From NCBI GenBank assembly GCA_016709675.1, contig JADJMH010000029.1, positions 10,005 through 74,004 of the forward strand: a stretch of DNA of 64,000 nucleotides, in the 5' to 3' direction. Source of the DNA: Candidatus Accumulibacter proximus (lineage in GTDB: Bacteria > Pseudomonadota > Gammaproteobacteria > Burkholderiales > Rhodocyclaceae). The first letter of the stretch is position 1. Every line of letters begins with the position of its first letter. Both the position numbers and the translations under genes were made by a program. This document shows, piece after piece, positions 41,081 to 50,424 of the stretch. A model generated the notes under the pieces. The model saw nothing but the letters and a program-made list of their open reading frames with translations. It searched no databases and was not told the DNA's origin.

Positions 41081-42116
41081 GGAGTTTCTCCAGAATTGTC
41101 TCTAACAGACCAGCCTGACCGGGCTGACCGGGCTGCGAAGTGATCACCGCCTCCACCGGCAGGACCCAGGCCTCGCCAGTGACCAGCGGCTCGCATTTTA
41201 CCGCATCTTTCTCGGTCATCAGCAGCACGTCGTGCCGGGCAAAGGCAAGATCGGCGTCGCTATAGGGATGATGATCAGGAAAAGGATGCGCTTCGAATTC
41301 GAGCCCAAGAGCCTCGAGCTGCGAAAAGAAGCGGCGAGGGTCGCCGATGCCGGCAATCGCATGGATCTTCCGGCTCTTGAGGAAATCGGCGTCGCAGTTG
41401 CTCTGTTCGCCGCTTATGGCGACAAAGCGCTGGCCAACAAGCCGCATGTCGAACTGTGGCAAGTGCCGCGCCGCGCCCTCAACGCGTCCTTCCGCGGGAC
41501 CGTTCCAGACCACGGCGTCAACGCCTGCGAGACGCCGCAAGGGCTCACGCAAGGGCCCGGCCGGCAAGAGGCGCCCGTTGCCCACGCCGCGACTGTCAAA
41601 CACCACCACTTGGGCCGTGCGCTCCAGCCGATAGTGCTGCATCCCGTCGTCGGAGACGATCACATCACAGTCGGGGTGAGCCGCCAGCAGCGCCCGCCCT
41701 GCGGCAACGCGGTCGCACCCGACGAAGACCGGCACGCCACTGCGCCTGGCCAGCAACAGGGGTTCATCGCCGACCAGCGAGAACCCGGAGGATGCCACCA
41801 CTGCGTGTACCTGGCCGCCGCGGCCACCGTAGCCGCGGCTGATGATTCCCGGCCGCCAGCCCTGCTCCTGCAAGCGGCGAACCAGCCACAGCACCAGCGG
41901 GGTCTTGCCACTGCCACCGACGGTCAGGTTACCGACCACGACGACCGGCACCGTGAGGCGATACGAGTGCAGTGCACCGCAGTGGTACAGCCAGCGACGC
42001 ACGCCGGCGAGCAGACCGAACAGCCACGATAGCGGTAGCAGGGGCCACAACGCGACGGCCAGCCGCCGACGGTACCAGCAGCCGGGAAGGCGCTGCGCGA
42101 TGCCGATACGGGACAT
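41061..42116 (-). CDS. lpxK: Tetraacyldisaccharide 4'-kinase
   Basis: 351 residues. Phosphorylates lipid A disaccharide at the 4' position on the inner membrane's cytoplasmic face. N-terminal hydrophobic segment (VALWPLLPLSWLFGLLAGVR, about 21-40), P-loop VVGNLTVGGSGKTP (60-73), GIISRGYGG, GDEPLLLARR, IVSDDGMQHYRL, IAGIGDPRRFF and FPDHHPYSDADL. It begins 10 bases after the exbD stop and overlaps Trm112, so it lies mid-operon. Confidence 0.95.
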   Translation of the reverse strand: MSRIGIAQRLPGCWYRRRLAVALWPLLPLSWLFGLLAGVRRWLYHCGALHSYRLTVPVVVVGNLTVGGSGKTPLVLWLVRRLQEQGWRPGIISRGYGGRGGQVHAVVASSGFSLVGDEPLLLARRSGVPVFVGCDRVAAGRALLAAHPDCDVIVSDDGMQHYRLERTAQVVVFDSRGVGNGRLLPAGPLREPLRRLAGVDAVVWNGPAEGRVEGAARHLPQFDMRLVGQRFVAISGEQSNCDADFLKSRKIHAIAGIGDPRRFFSQLEALGLEFEAHPFPDHHPYSDADLAFARHDVLLMTEKDAVKCEPLVTGEAWVLPVEAVITSQPGQPGQAGLLETILEKLHGRPPA

Positions 42117-42126
42117 CAGTAGGGCA

Positions 42127-42543
42127 TCAGTGGGGCGATTGCGTGGCGAAGGAAATTCGTGGATAACCCGCCGTCTGGGCTGCCTGCATGATGTCTACAA
42201 CGCTCTGGTAGTTTGCCTTGGCGTCGGCGTTGATCACAATCACCGGATCCTTGGTGTCACCTGCCGCGCGCCGCATGGCCTCGCTGATCGCCGGCACGGT
42301 GACCGTCGCCAGTGGCACCTTGTTGACCAGCACCTGACCGGCAGCCGTCAGCGTCACGTTGATCTCGCCCGGTGGCTCGGTCTGCTTGCTCGCGTCGGCC
42401 GTTGGCAGGTTGATCTCAAGCCCGGAGAACTTGCTGTAGGTGGTGGTCAGCATCAGAAAGATGATGATCACCAGCAGCACGTCGATGAGTGGAATCAGAT
42501 TGATCTCGGGCACATCACTGCTGCGACCACGCCGAAAGTTCAT
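42127..42543 (-). CDS. exbD: Biopolymer transport protein ExbD/TolR family
   Basis: 138 residues with one N-terminal membrane helix carrying the conserved Asp (INLIPLIDVLLVIIIFLMLT, about 15-34) and a periplasmic domain (GLEINLPTADA, VIVINADAKANYQSVVDIMQ). With ExbB it forms a proton-driven motor for TonB- or Tol-like work. The placement exbB-exbD-lpxK is typical of betaproteobacteria and may reflect lipid transport to the outer envelope. Start 42543 gives the family N-terminus MNFRRG. Confidence 0.93.
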   Translation of the reverse strand: MNFRRGRSSDVPEINLIPLIDVLLVIIIFLMLTTTYSKFSGLEINLPTADASKQTEPPGEINVTLTAAGQVLVNKVPLATVTVPAISEAMRRAAGDTKDPVIVINADAKANYQSVVDIMQAAQTAGYPRISFATQSPH

Positions 42544-42559
42544 CACCCGCCCCTCAATG

Positions 42560-43168
42560 TCAAGACTTGCGTTCGCCGTGCAGGACCTCGACCATGCGCA
42601 CGGCCTGCCGCTGCATCTCGATGACGAAACCATCAACCAGCGCGCGGAAATGTCGCCAGAAGATCATGCTCGGAATGGCGATCAGAAGCCCGAAACCGGT
42701 GTTGTAGAGGGCGATTGATATACCGTGTGCGAGCTGGAGCGGATTGCCGCCACCGGGGGTCTGCGCAGCGAAGATTTCGATCATGCCCACCACGGTACCA
42801 AAAAGACCCATCAAGGGACTGATCGAAGCAATGGTGCCCAGGGTCGTCAGATAGCGTTCAAGATCGTGCGACACGACGCTACCAGCTTCCTCGATCGCCT
42901 CCTTCATGATCTCGCGCGAACTGCCGACGTTGCGCAAGCCGGCCCCGAGGACACGACCGAGCGGTGAGTGTGCCTCCAGATTGGCGACCATCTCGACACT
43001 CGCCCCGCTTTTTCGGAACTCGGTGACCACCCGCTGCAACAGACCGGGGGGAACCACTTTGCTGTGCCGCAGCGCCACAAGACGCTCAATGATCAGCGCG
43101 ACGGCAACGATCGATGCCAGTAGCAAGGGCCAGATCGGCCAACCAGCAGCCTGAATGATGGAAAACAC
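42560..43168 (-). CDS. exbB: MotA/TolQ/ExbB proton channel family protein
   Basis: 202 residues, three membrane segments: about 8-28 (AGWPIWPLLLASIVAVALII), 108-128 (TLGTIASISPLMGLFGTVVG) and 152-172 (ISIALYNTGFGLLIAIPSMI). The GTIASISPLMGLFGTVVGMI block is diagnostic. It partners ExbD, 16 bases downstream, using the proton gradient to drive TonB or a Tol-like system. No tonB gene lies adjacent. It is the first gene of the lipid A-related operon, divergent from xseA. Confidence 0.94.
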   Translation of the reverse strand: MFSIIQAAGWPIWPLLLASIVAVALIIERLVALRHSKVVPPGLLQRVVTEFRKSGASVEMVANLEAHSPLGRVLGAGLRNVGSSREIMKEAIEEAGSVVSHDLERYLTTLGTIASISPLMGLFGTVVGMIEIFAAQTPGGGNPLQLAHGISIALYNTGFGLLIAIPSMIFWRHFRALVDGFVIEMQRQAVRMVEVLHGERKS

Positions 43169-43263
43169 GTTTTCCTCCGGGAGGTTTTTCAGGCGGCCAC
43201 TTTAGCCTGCGCCAGCCATTGCAGCAAGCCCTGGCTTTTCAAGCGGCTTTCACCGTGAGAGGT

Positions 43264-43292
43264 GGCTTATCCCCATAAGCTGTGGATAAGCC
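43264..43292. promoter_or_regulatory. Inverted pair of DnaA boxes in the exbB-xseA gap
   Basis: A perfect 9-bp inverted repeat GGCTTATCC / GGATAAGCC with an 11-base spacer. It embeds TTATCCCCA (43267-43275, one mismatch) and TGTGGATAA (43281-43289, the exact complement of the DnaA box TTATCCACA). It may be a DnaA titration or control site, or simply a hairpin. Confidence 0.5.
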
Positions 43293-43455
43293 CTCGGTCA
43301 GGCTGTTGGTGAAACGGCCAAGTGCCTAGCAGAAAAGGGGTTTTCCTGTTTGCCTGAAAACCGCGCGGCCCTCGGTCGAGAAAACCCGAGCAAGACGGCT
43401 CACCGCCGCGTGCGGCTGGCGGCGCAAAGATCAGGCAGCCATGTAGAATCGGCCC

Positions 43456-44865
43456 ATGCCCGACCTTGACTCCACCATCACCGGCCTACCCATGGCCATG
43501 CCGGTAATCCCGGTTTCGATGCTCAATCGCCTCGCCCGCGAACGACTTGAAGCAGCTTTTCCGCTCTGCTGGGCGGCCGGCGAAGTCTCCAACCTCAGCC
43601 ATGCGACTTCAGGACACATCTACTTTTCACTCAAGGACCGCGCCGCGCAGGTACGCTGCGTCATGTTCCGCAGCCGCGCGCAGCTCCTCGGCTGGCGACT
43701 GGAGAATGGCCAGCACATCGAGGCGCGCGTGCTGGTCACCCTCTATGAGGCACGCGGGGATTTCCAGCTCAACGTCGAAACGGCTCGTCGGGCCGGGGTC
43801 GGCAACCTCTACGAACAGTTCCTTCGCGTAAAGGAAAGACTCGAACGCGAAGGATTGTTCGACAGCGCCGGCAAGCGCCCCTTGCCGGCGTTTCCACGCC
43901 GCGTCGGCATCGTCACGTCAGCGCAGGCGGCTGCGCTGCGCGACGTATTGAGCACGCTCAGACGACGCGCCAGCCAGGTCGCGATCGTCCTCTACCCGAC
44001 AGCCGTACAGGGGGACAGCGCGGCCTCACAGATCGCCGAAGCCATCCGCAACGCCAGCGAGCGTCGGGAGTGCGAGGTCCTGATCGTCTGTCGGGGCGGC
44101 GGCAGCATCGAAGACCTCTGGGCTTTCAACGACGAGGTTGTCGCACGGGCGATCCGTGCCTGTCCGATGCCGGTGATCAGCGGCATCGGTCATGAGACAG
44201 ACTTCACGATCGCCGACTTCGCCGCCGACCAGCGTGCGCCGACGCCAACCGCGGCGGCCGAACTGGCGGCACCCGAACGGTCGGCACTGGTCGCCCGTCT
44301 CGCCGCCAGCCAGTTTGCCTTGCGCCGCCACGTCGAACAGCAGATCAACCAGCGAGGCCAACAGCTGGACTGGCTCGCGCACCGACTCCAGCACCCGGCG
44401 CAGTACCTCGCTCACCACCGTGAGGGCCTGCGCAATCTGCAGCGCCGCCTCGGCTCTGGTCTGCTGAAAGCCGGCACCAGGGCACGCACGACTCTGGCCG
44501 ACCTGACCCGTCGCCTGTTGTTGACCCGCCCCGATTCGGCGCGTCACGCTGGCCGCCTGCAAGCGTTGGCACCGAGACTCCATGGCCCGTTCCACCAGAT
44601 GCTGCACGGCAAGTCCAGCGACCTGGCCCGCCTGGCTAGCGGCCTTGCCCATCTGAACCCGGCGGCAGTGCTTGCCCGTGGCTACAGCATCGTCACCAGC
44701 GCGCAGGGGCAGATCGTAAGCAGAAGCACAATGCTGGAACCTGGCGAGCACATCGCTGTCTTCTTTCAGAAGGGTCGTGCCGACGCTGCGGTGCTGGCCG
44801 TTTCCGAGGACGATGACAAGCCGTTCGCCGGGCGAGACATTGCCAGCGCCGCAAGCCCCGAATAG
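43456..44865 (+). CDS. xseA: Exodeoxyribonuclease VII large subunit
   Basis: 469 residues. OB-fold N-terminal domain (PLCWAAGEVSNLSHATSGHI, YFSLKDRAAQVRCVMFRSRA), catalytic domain with RVGIVTSAQAAALRDVLSTL, LIVCRGGGSIEDLWAFNDEV, MPVISGIGHETDFTIADFAA and RAPTPTAAAELAAP, then a coiled-coil tail. With XseB it degrades single-stranded DNA to oligonucleotides in repair. In-frame ATGs at 43492 and 43498 are also possible starts. The XseB gene is not adjacent. Confidence 0.95.
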   Translation: MPDLDSTITGLPMAMPVIPVSMLNRLARERLEAAFPLCWAAGEVSNLSHATSGHIYFSLKDRAAQVRCVMFRSRAQLLGWRLENGQHIEARVLVTLYEARGDFQLNVETARRAGVGNLYEQFLRVKERLEREGLFDSAGKRPLPAFPRRVGIVTSAQAAALRDVLSTLRRRASQVAIVLYPTAVQGDSAASQIAEAIRNASERRECEVLIVCRGGGSIEDLWAFNDEVVARAIRACPMPVISGIGHETDFTIADFAADQRAPTPTAAAELAAPERSALVARLAASQFALRRHVEQQINQRGQQLDWLAHRLQHPAQYLAHHREGLRNLQRRLGSGLLKAGTRARTTLADLTRRLLLTRPDSARHAGRLQALAPRLHGPFHQMLHGKSSDLARLASGLAHLNPAAVLARGYSIVTSAQGQIVSRSTMLEPGEHIAVFFQKGRADAAVLAVSEDDDKPFAGRDIASAASPE

Positions 44866-44956
44866 AATCGGGCGGAGAAACGAAATGCAGAAGGTTTCAT
44901 CGCAGGTTTTCATGTCGTCCCCCTTCACCTTACAACAAGCCTCACGGAGAACATCA

Positions 44957-45544
44957 ATGGAACATCAGCTGCCGCAACTGCCCTTTGCCATGGACGCACT
45001 GGCTCCCCACATGTCGCGGGAAACCCTTGAATACCATTACGGCAAGCACCATCAAGCCTATGTCACCAACCTGAACAACCTGATCAAGGGGACGGAGTAC
45101 GAAGCTCTCGATCTGGAGGCGATCATCCGGAAAGCACCGGCAGGCGGCATCTACAACAACTCGGCGCAGGTCTGGAACCATAGCTTCTTCTGGAATTGCC
45201 TGACACCTGGCGGCGGCGGTGCACCTGCTGGCGCTCTGGCAGCGGCCATTGATGCCAAATGGGGATCCTTCGCCGAGTTCGCCAAGGCCTTCCAGGCCTC
45301 GGCGGTCGGCAACTTCGGCTCGGGCTGGACCTGGCTGGTCAAGAAGGCCGACGGAGCGGTGGAGATCGTCAATATGGGCGCCGCCGGTACGCCGCTGACC
45401 ACCGGCGACAAGGCGCTGCTCTGCATCGACGTCTGGGAGCATGCCTACTACATCGACTACCGCAACCTGCGCCCGAAGTTCGTCGAGACCTTCCTCTCCA
45501 GCCTCGCCAACTGGCGCTTCGCCGAAAAGAATTTCGCCAGCTAG
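44957..45544 (+). CDS. sodB: Superoxide dismutase, Fe type
   Basis: 195 residues. Converts superoxide to peroxide and oxygen in the cytoplasm. Metal ligands His27, His75, Asp158 and His162 are in place (YHYGKHHQAY, QVWNHSFFWNCL, CIDVWEHAYYIDYRN). AVGNFGSGWTWLV and the FWNCLTPGGGG segment fit the iron-type group, though Fe/Mn choice cannot be proved from sequence alone. The upstream frame to 44777 overlaps xseA and is not used; GGAG precedes ATG 44957. Confidence 0.96.
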   Translation: MEHQLPQLPFAMDALAPHMSRETLEYHYGKHHQAYVTNLNNLIKGTEYEALDLEAIIRKAPAGGIYNNSAQVWNHSFFWNCLTPGGGGAPAGALAAAIDAKWGSFAEFAKAFQASAVGNFGSGWTWLVKKADGAVEIVNMGAAGTPLTTGDKALLCIDVWEHAYYIDYRNLRPKFVETFLSSLANWRFAEKNFAS

Positions 45545-45585
45545 GGGAGTTGTCCGGTGTCTGGCGGCGTCGGCGCCGCCAATGA

Positions 45586-45613
45586 AAAGGGCATCCGCAC
45601 GCAGATGCCCTTT
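45586..45613. terminator. Terminator between sodB and ssb (convergent)
   Basis: AAAGGGCATC (45586-45595) and GATGCCCTTT (45604-45613) form a perfect 10-bp stem with an eight-base loop, 41 bases past the sodB stop. The A and T ends allow function on both strands. Confidence 0.8.
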
Positions 45614-45725
45614 GTCGTTTCAGTTGGCTTAACGCCGCCTGTCGGCACCTGCTCGCCCGCCTGCCCGATCAAGCCCGGAGGCTCAGCCAGGGACGCCTGC
45701 CTGCGTCTTCCTCACCAGGCTGACC

Positions 45726-46205
45726 TCAGAACGGGATATCGTCATCCATGTCTTCGAAACTCGGCGTCTTCTTGGCGGGCGCAGCGCGTGCCGCGCCGGT
45801 ACCGGCGCCTGCTGCCGACGGCATGCTGCCGCCGTACTCGCTCTCGGTGCCCGACGGCGAACCCATACCTTCACGGCTACCGAGCATTTTCATTTCGTTG
45901 GCAACGATTTCAGTGGTGTATCGCTCGTTGCCCTCCTTGTCCTGCCACTTGTTGGTCCGGATGCGCCCTTCGACATAGATCTGGCGACCTTTTTTCAGGT
46001 ACTGGCCCGCCGTTTCGGCCAGCTTGCCGAAGAAAACGATCCGGTGCCACTCGGTGTTCTCCTTGAATTCGCCGGATACCTTGTCGCGCACCCGGTCGGT
46101 CGTTGCAATCCTGATGTTGCAGACAGCATCGCCGCTCGGCAGGTAGCGGGTTTCCGGATCAGCGCCCAGATTGCCAACGAGAATCACTTTATTGACCGAA
46201 GCCAT
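45726..46205 (-). CDS. ssb: Single-stranded DNA-binding protein
   Basis: 159 residues. OB fold at 1-110 (MASVNKVILVGNLGADPETR, WHRIVFFGKLAETAGQYLKK, GRQIYVEGRIRTNKWQDKEG), a Gly/Ser/Ala-rich linker and the acidic tip DDDIPF that docks partner proteins in replication and repair. GGGAGG precedes the ATG at 46205. It is downstream of the MFS gene and close to uvrA, a common arrangement in proteobacteria. Confidence 0.97.
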   Translation of the reverse strand: MASVNKVILVGNLGADPETRYLPSGDAVCNIRIATTDRVRDKVSGEFKENTEWHRIVFFGKLAETAGQYLKKGRQIYVEGRIRTNKWQDKEGNERYTTEIVANEMKMLGSREGMGSPSGTESEYGGSMPSAAGAGTGAARAAPAKKTPSFEDMDDDIPF

Positions 46206-46236
46206 TTTGCCTCCCTGAATGGTGTGCGAGAAGAGA

Positions 46237-46242
46237 ATTATA
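46237..46242 (-). promoter_or_regulatory. -10 element upstream of ssb
   Basis: A perfect minus-strand TATAAT 32 bases ahead of the ssb ATG, in the 44-base gap after the MFS gene. No good -35 is seen at the right distance, so an activator or extended contact may be needed. Confidence 0.4.
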
Positions 46243-46249
46243 GTGACTT

Positions 46250-47455
46250 TCAGGCTGTCACTTGTCGGCTGCGCAGCGGTGGCATCGACATCGTCAGCCC
46301 GAGCATCAGCCAGACGACCGTCAGCATCGCCCCCCCCAGCCAAACAGCACCTGAGCCGGAGTACTTGGCCAGGACGCCACCGAACACGCCACCGAGAAAC
46401 AGGCCCAGCGCCTGAGTGGTGTTGTAGACGCCAAGCGCGGCGCCCTTGGCGTGGGGTGGGGCGATCCGGGAAATCAGCGACGGCTGTGTCGCTTCGAGGA
46501 TGTTGAAGGCAACGAAGAAAAGCATCAGCCAGAAAGCCAGGCTGTAAAGGCCACCGGCAAACAGGCCGAAACCGGCCTGCACGGCAAGCAGGATGACGAT
46601 CGCGGCATTGAACACCAGCTTCAGGCGAGCGAATCGCTCGGCGAAAACGATCGCCGGCACCATGATGACGAAAGAAATCAGGAGCGCTGGCAGGTAGACT
46701 TTCCAGTGTTCAGCAACCGGCAGGCCGCCGGTACTGACCAGCTCCGCCGGCAGCAACACCCACATTGCAGTGAGCATCAGATGCAGGGCGAAAACACCAA
46801 AGTTCAGACGCAGCAGCTGGCGGTGCGACAGGACTTCGACAAAGCTCTGCCACGCCGGTTGCCGGGGCACAGCGGGTGCGGCAGGAACCACACTGAGCAC
46901 AACAAAAATCGCCAGCATCGCCAACACCCCGGTCAGCACAAAAATGCCGGCCATGCCGATGCTGACATAGAGCAGCGGCGCGCCGACCATCGAAACGGCG
47001 AAGACCATGCCGATCGATGAACCGATCATCGCCATCACCTTGGTGAGATGCTGTTCGCGCGTCAGATCCGCAGCGAGCGCCGTAACCGCGGCCGAAATGG
47101 CGCCGGCACCCTGAAGCACGCGCCCGGCGATGACGACGTAGATGTCGCCGGCAAATGCGGCAACGAAACTGCCGGCGACGAAAAGAAGAAGCCCGAAGAC
47201 GATCACCGGCTTGCGCCCGAAACGATCCGAAGCCGCACCATAGGCAATCTGCAGACAGGCCTGCGTCAGCCCGTACGCCCCGAGTGCCACGCCAACCAGC
47301 GCGACGTCGTGACCGGAAGGCAGTTCCTTGGCATAAAGCGAAAAAACCGGCAGGATCAGGAAGAGGCCCAGCATGCGCAAGGCAAAAACAGCCGCCAGGC
47401 TGATGCCGGCGCGTTTTTCTTCCCTGCTCATACGGTCGGTGCTCGATGCGGACAT
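46250..47455 (-). CDS. MFS transporter (YajR/multidrug-like)
   Basis: 401 residues with 12 predicted membrane segments. The signature between helices 2 and 3 is GAASDRFGRKPVIVFGLLLF, and motif RVLQGAGAISAAVTALAADL follows in helix 4, typical of proton-coupled drug or metabolite exporters. GLPVAEHWKVYLPALLISFV and TQPSLISRIAPPHAKGAALG match the family that sits beside uvrA and ssb in many betaproteobacteria. Substrate unknown. It is divergent from uvrA with a 71-base gap. Confidence 0.9.
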   Translation of the reverse strand: MSASSTDRMSREEKRAGISLAAVFALRMLGLFLILPVFSLYAKELPSGHDVALVGVALGAYGLTQACLQIAYGAASDRFGRKPVIVFGLLLFVAGSFVAAFAGDIYVVIAGRVLQGAGAISAAVTALAADLTREQHLTKVMAMIGSSIGMVFAVSMVGAPLLYVSIGMAGIFVLTGVLAMLAIFVVLSVVPAAPAVPRQPAWQSFVEVLSHRQLLRLNFGVFALHLMLTAMWVLLPAELVSTGGLPVAEHWKVYLPALLISFVIMVPAIVFAERFARLKLVFNAAIVILLAVQAGFGLFAGGLYSLAFWLMLFFVAFNILEATQPSLISRIAPPHAKGAALGVYNTTQALGLFLGGVFGGVLAKYSGSGAVWLGGAMLTVVWLMLGLTMSMPPLRSRQVTA

Positions 47456-47479
47456 GAAATTTGCTGCCGGGCTGCGGAA

Positions 47480-47495
47480 TTGCGTATATTAGCAG
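47480..47495 (+). promoter_or_regulatory. Putative LexA box / promoter of uvrA
   Basis: TTG-CGTATATTAG-CAG resembles the SOS box CTG-N10-CAG with one half-site mismatch and an A/T-rich core. It overlaps a -10-like TATATT (47485-47490), 31 bases before the uvrA ATG, the usual position for LexA repression. Confidence 0.4.
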
Positions 47496-47526
47496 GTTTG
47501 CCCAGGCGCCTCAGGCCAGATCCCCA

Positions 47527-50424
47527 ATGGAAGAGACAAGAGAGATCAGAATCCGCGGTGCCCGCACGCATAATCTGAAAAACATCAATCTCGATCTGCC
47601 CCGCAACCGGCTGATCGTGATCACTGGTCTCTCAGGCTCGGGTAAGTCTTCGCTTGCTTTCGACACGCTTTACGCCGAAGGACAGCGCCGCTACGTCGAG
47701 TCTCTGTCGGCCTACGCCCGGCAGTTCCTGCAGCGCATGGAGAAGCCGGATGTTGATCTGATCGAGGGCCTTTCGCCGGCGATTTCGATCGAACAGAAGG
47801 CAACCAGCCACAACCCGCGCTCGACGGTCGGCACGGTGACCGAAATCCACGACTACCTGCGCCTGCTCTTCGCACGGGCGGGCACGCCCTACTGCGCTGA
47901 GCACCAGTTGCCGCTCGAAGCGCAGACCGTTTCGCAAATGGTCGATCATGTGCTGGCGCTCCCCGAGGGCAGCCGTTTGATGATCCTGGCCCCGGTGGTC
48001 GCCAACCGCAAGGGCGAGCAGCTCGACCTCTTCGCCGAATTGCGGGCGCAAGGTTTCGCCAGGCTGCGAGTCGACGGCCAGATCCACGAGATCGATGCGC
48101 TCCCCAGGCTCGCCAAGACGCGCAAACACACCATCGACGTGGTCGTTGACCGGCTCAAGGTGCGCGAGGACATTCGCCAACGCTTGGCCGAGTCCTTCGA
48201 AACCGCGCTGCGTCATGCCGATGGCCGCGCCATCGCCTACGAGATGGACAGCCTGCGGGAACACTTCTTCTCTGCCAAGTTCGCCTGTCCTGTCTGCTCG
48301 TATTCGATCCAGGAACTCGAGCCGCGGATATTTTCCTTCAACAGCCCGATGGGTGCCTGTCAGAAGTGCGATGGCCTCGGCGTCATTCAGTTCTTCGATC
48401 CCAAGCGCATCGTTGCCCGGCCAGAGCTATCGCTGGCCGCCGGTGCGATTCGCGGCTGGGACCGGCGCAACCCCTTCTATTTCCAGATGCTCTGCTCGCT
48501 GGCGGCACACTACGGCTTCGAGGTCGACACCCCTTTCTGCGAGCTGCCCGACAACGTCCGGCAGGTCATTCTCTATGGTTCCGGACGCGAGCAACTGCCG
48601 TTCAACTATCTCAACGAACGCGGCCGATTGACCCTGCGCGAACATGCTTTCGAAGGCGTCGTCGTCAATCTCGAACGCCGCTACAAGGAAACCGACTCGC
48701 TGGCCGTGCGCGAAGAACTCGCGCGACTGATCAGCAACCAGACCTGCCCCGCCTGCCAGGGCAGCCGCCTGCGCGAGGAGGCGCGCAACGTGCGCATCGG
48801 CAGCAGAGAGAGTGCCCGCACTCTGCACGAAATCAGCCGCCAGCCACTGACCGTCGCGCGTGACTACTTTCTCTCGCTGCAACTGCCGGGCAACAAGGCG
48901 CAGGTGGCCGAGAAGGTGCTCAAGGAAATCTGCAACCGCCTGCAGTTCCTGATCAACGTCGGCCTCGACTACCTGTCGCTGGACCGCTCGGCAGAAACAC
49001 TGTCCGGTGGCGAGGCACAACGCATCCGGCTCGCTTCGCAGATCGGCTCGGCGCTCACCGGCGTGCTGTACGTCCTCGACGAACCGTCGATCGGACTGCA
49101 TCAGCGCGACAACGAGCGACTGCTGAAAACGCTGAGACAATTGCGCGACATCGGCAACACGGTGATTGTCGTCGAGCACGATGAGGAAGCGATTCGGAGT
49201 GCCGATCACGTCGTTGACATCGGCCCCGGCGCCGGCGTTCACGGCGGCTTCATCGTCGCCGAGGGAACCCCTGCGGCAATCGTCGGTAACCCCGCCTCAC
49301 TGACCGGCGACTACCTGGCTGGCCGCCGCCGCATCGGCATGCGCGACAAGCGGCGGCAACCCGACCGCAAGCGGCTGCTACAGATCGTTGGCGCCCGCGG
49401 CAACAACCTGAAGGACGTCACGGTTGACATCCCGGTTGGTCTCTTCACGTGCATTACCGGCGTTTCCGGGTCGGGCAAGTCGACCTTGATCAACGATACC
49501 CTCTATGCGGCCGCGGCCCGACATCTGTACGGGTCGACCAGAGAACCCGCCGAGCATGAACGGATCGTCGGACTCGATCATTTCGACAAGGTGATCAACG
49601 TCGATCAAAGCCCGATCGGCCGCACACCACGTTCCAACCCGGCGACATACACCGGCCTTCTGACGCCGATCCGTGAATTGTTTGCCGGCGTTCCGGAAGC
49701 CCGCACACGCGGCTACGGACCCGGCCGCTTCTCGTTCAACGTCAAGGGAGGGCGCTGCGAGGCCTGCCAGGGAGACGGCGTGATCAAGGTCGAGATGCAC
49801 TTCCTGCCCGACATCTACGTTCCCTGCGACGTTTGTCACGGCAGACGTTACAACCGGGAAACCCTCGAAGTCCAGTACAAGAGCAAGAACATCCACGAGA
49901 TCCTGCAGATGACGGTCGAACTGGCGCGCGAGTTCTTCGACGCTGTGCCGGTGGTGGCGCGCAAGCTGCAGACGCTGGTTGATGTCGGTCTCAGCTACAT
50001 CACGCTTGGCCAGTCGGCAACCACACTTTCCGGCGGCGAGGCGCAGCGCGTCAAGCTGGCGCTCGAGCTATCGAAACGCGACACCGGTAGAACACTGTAC
50101 ATTCTCGATGAACCGACCACCGGGCTTCATTTCCAGGATATCGAAATGCTGCTGACGGTACTCCATCGCCTGGCTGACCACGGCAATACCGTGATAGTCA
50201 TCGAACACAATCTCGATGTCATCAAAACTGCCGACTGGCTGGTCGATCTTGGCCCGGAAGGCGGCGCCGGCGGCGGCCATGTTCTGGCCACCGGCACACC
50301 GGAACAGATTGCCACCGTACCGGGCAGCCACAGTGGCCGCTTTCTGGGTCCGTTGCTCTTACGCCACAGTCAGACTGAGTTTGCCGACCCGAATGTGGTC
50401 GCTGCCATCGCTACCGGCCATTGA
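47527..50424 (+). CDS. uvrA: Excinuclease ABC subunit A
   Basis: 965 residues. Damage-recognition ATPase of nucleotide excision repair. Two ABC modules with Walker A GLSGSGKSS (34-42) and GVSGSGKST (about 645), signatures LSGGEAQRIRLA and LSGGEAQRVKLALELS, plus zinc modules CPVCSYS...CQKC and CEACQGDG...CDVCHGRRY. The start ATG 47527 is set by the family N-terminus (IRIRGARTHNLKNINLDLPR). Probably SOS-controlled through the upstream LexA-like box. Confidence 0.98.
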   Translation: MEETREIRIRGARTHNLKNINLDLPRNRLIVITGLSGSGKSSLAFDTLYAEGQRRYVESLSAYARQFLQRMEKPDVDLIEGLSPAISIEQKATSHNPRSTVGTVTEIHDYLRLLFARAGTPYCAEHQLPLEAQTVSQMVDHVLALPEGSRLMILAPVVANRKGEQLDLFAELRAQGFARLRVDGQIHEIDALPRLAKTRKHTIDVVVDRLKVREDIRQRLAESFETALRHADGRAIAYEMDSLREHFFSAKFACPVCSYSIQELEPRIFSFNSPMGACQKCDGLGVIQFFDPKRIVARPELSLAAGAIRGWDRRNPFYFQMLCSLAAHYGFEVDTPFCELPDNVRQVILYGSGREQLPFNYLNERGRLTLREHAFEGVVVNLERRYKETDSLAVREELARLISNQTCPACQGSRLREEARNVRIGSRESARTLHEISRQPLTVARDYFLSLQLPGNKAQVAEKVLKEICNRLQFLINVGLDYLSLDRSAETLSGGEAQRIRLASQIGSALTGVLYVLDEPSIGLHQRDNERLLKTLRQLRDIGNTVIVVEHDEEAIRSADHVVDIGPGAGVHGGFIVAEGTPAAIVGNPASLTGDYLAGRRRIGMRDKRRQPDRKRLLQIVGARGNNLKDVTVDIPVGLFTCITGVSGSGKSTLINDTLYAAAARHLYGSTREPAEHERIVGLDHFDKVINVDQSPIGRTPRSNPATYTGLLTPIRELFAGVPEARTRGYGPGRFSFNVKGGRCEACQGDGVIKVEMHFLPDIYVPCDVCHGRRYNRETLEVQYKSKNIHEILQMTVELAREFFDAVPVVARKLQTLVDVGLSYITLGQSATTLSGGEAQRVKLALELSKRDTGRTLYILDEPTTGLHFQDIEMLLTVLHRLADHGNTVIVIEHNLDVIKTADWLVDLGPEGGAGGGHVLATGTPEQIATVPGSHSGRFLGPLLLRHSQTEFADPNVVAAIATGH

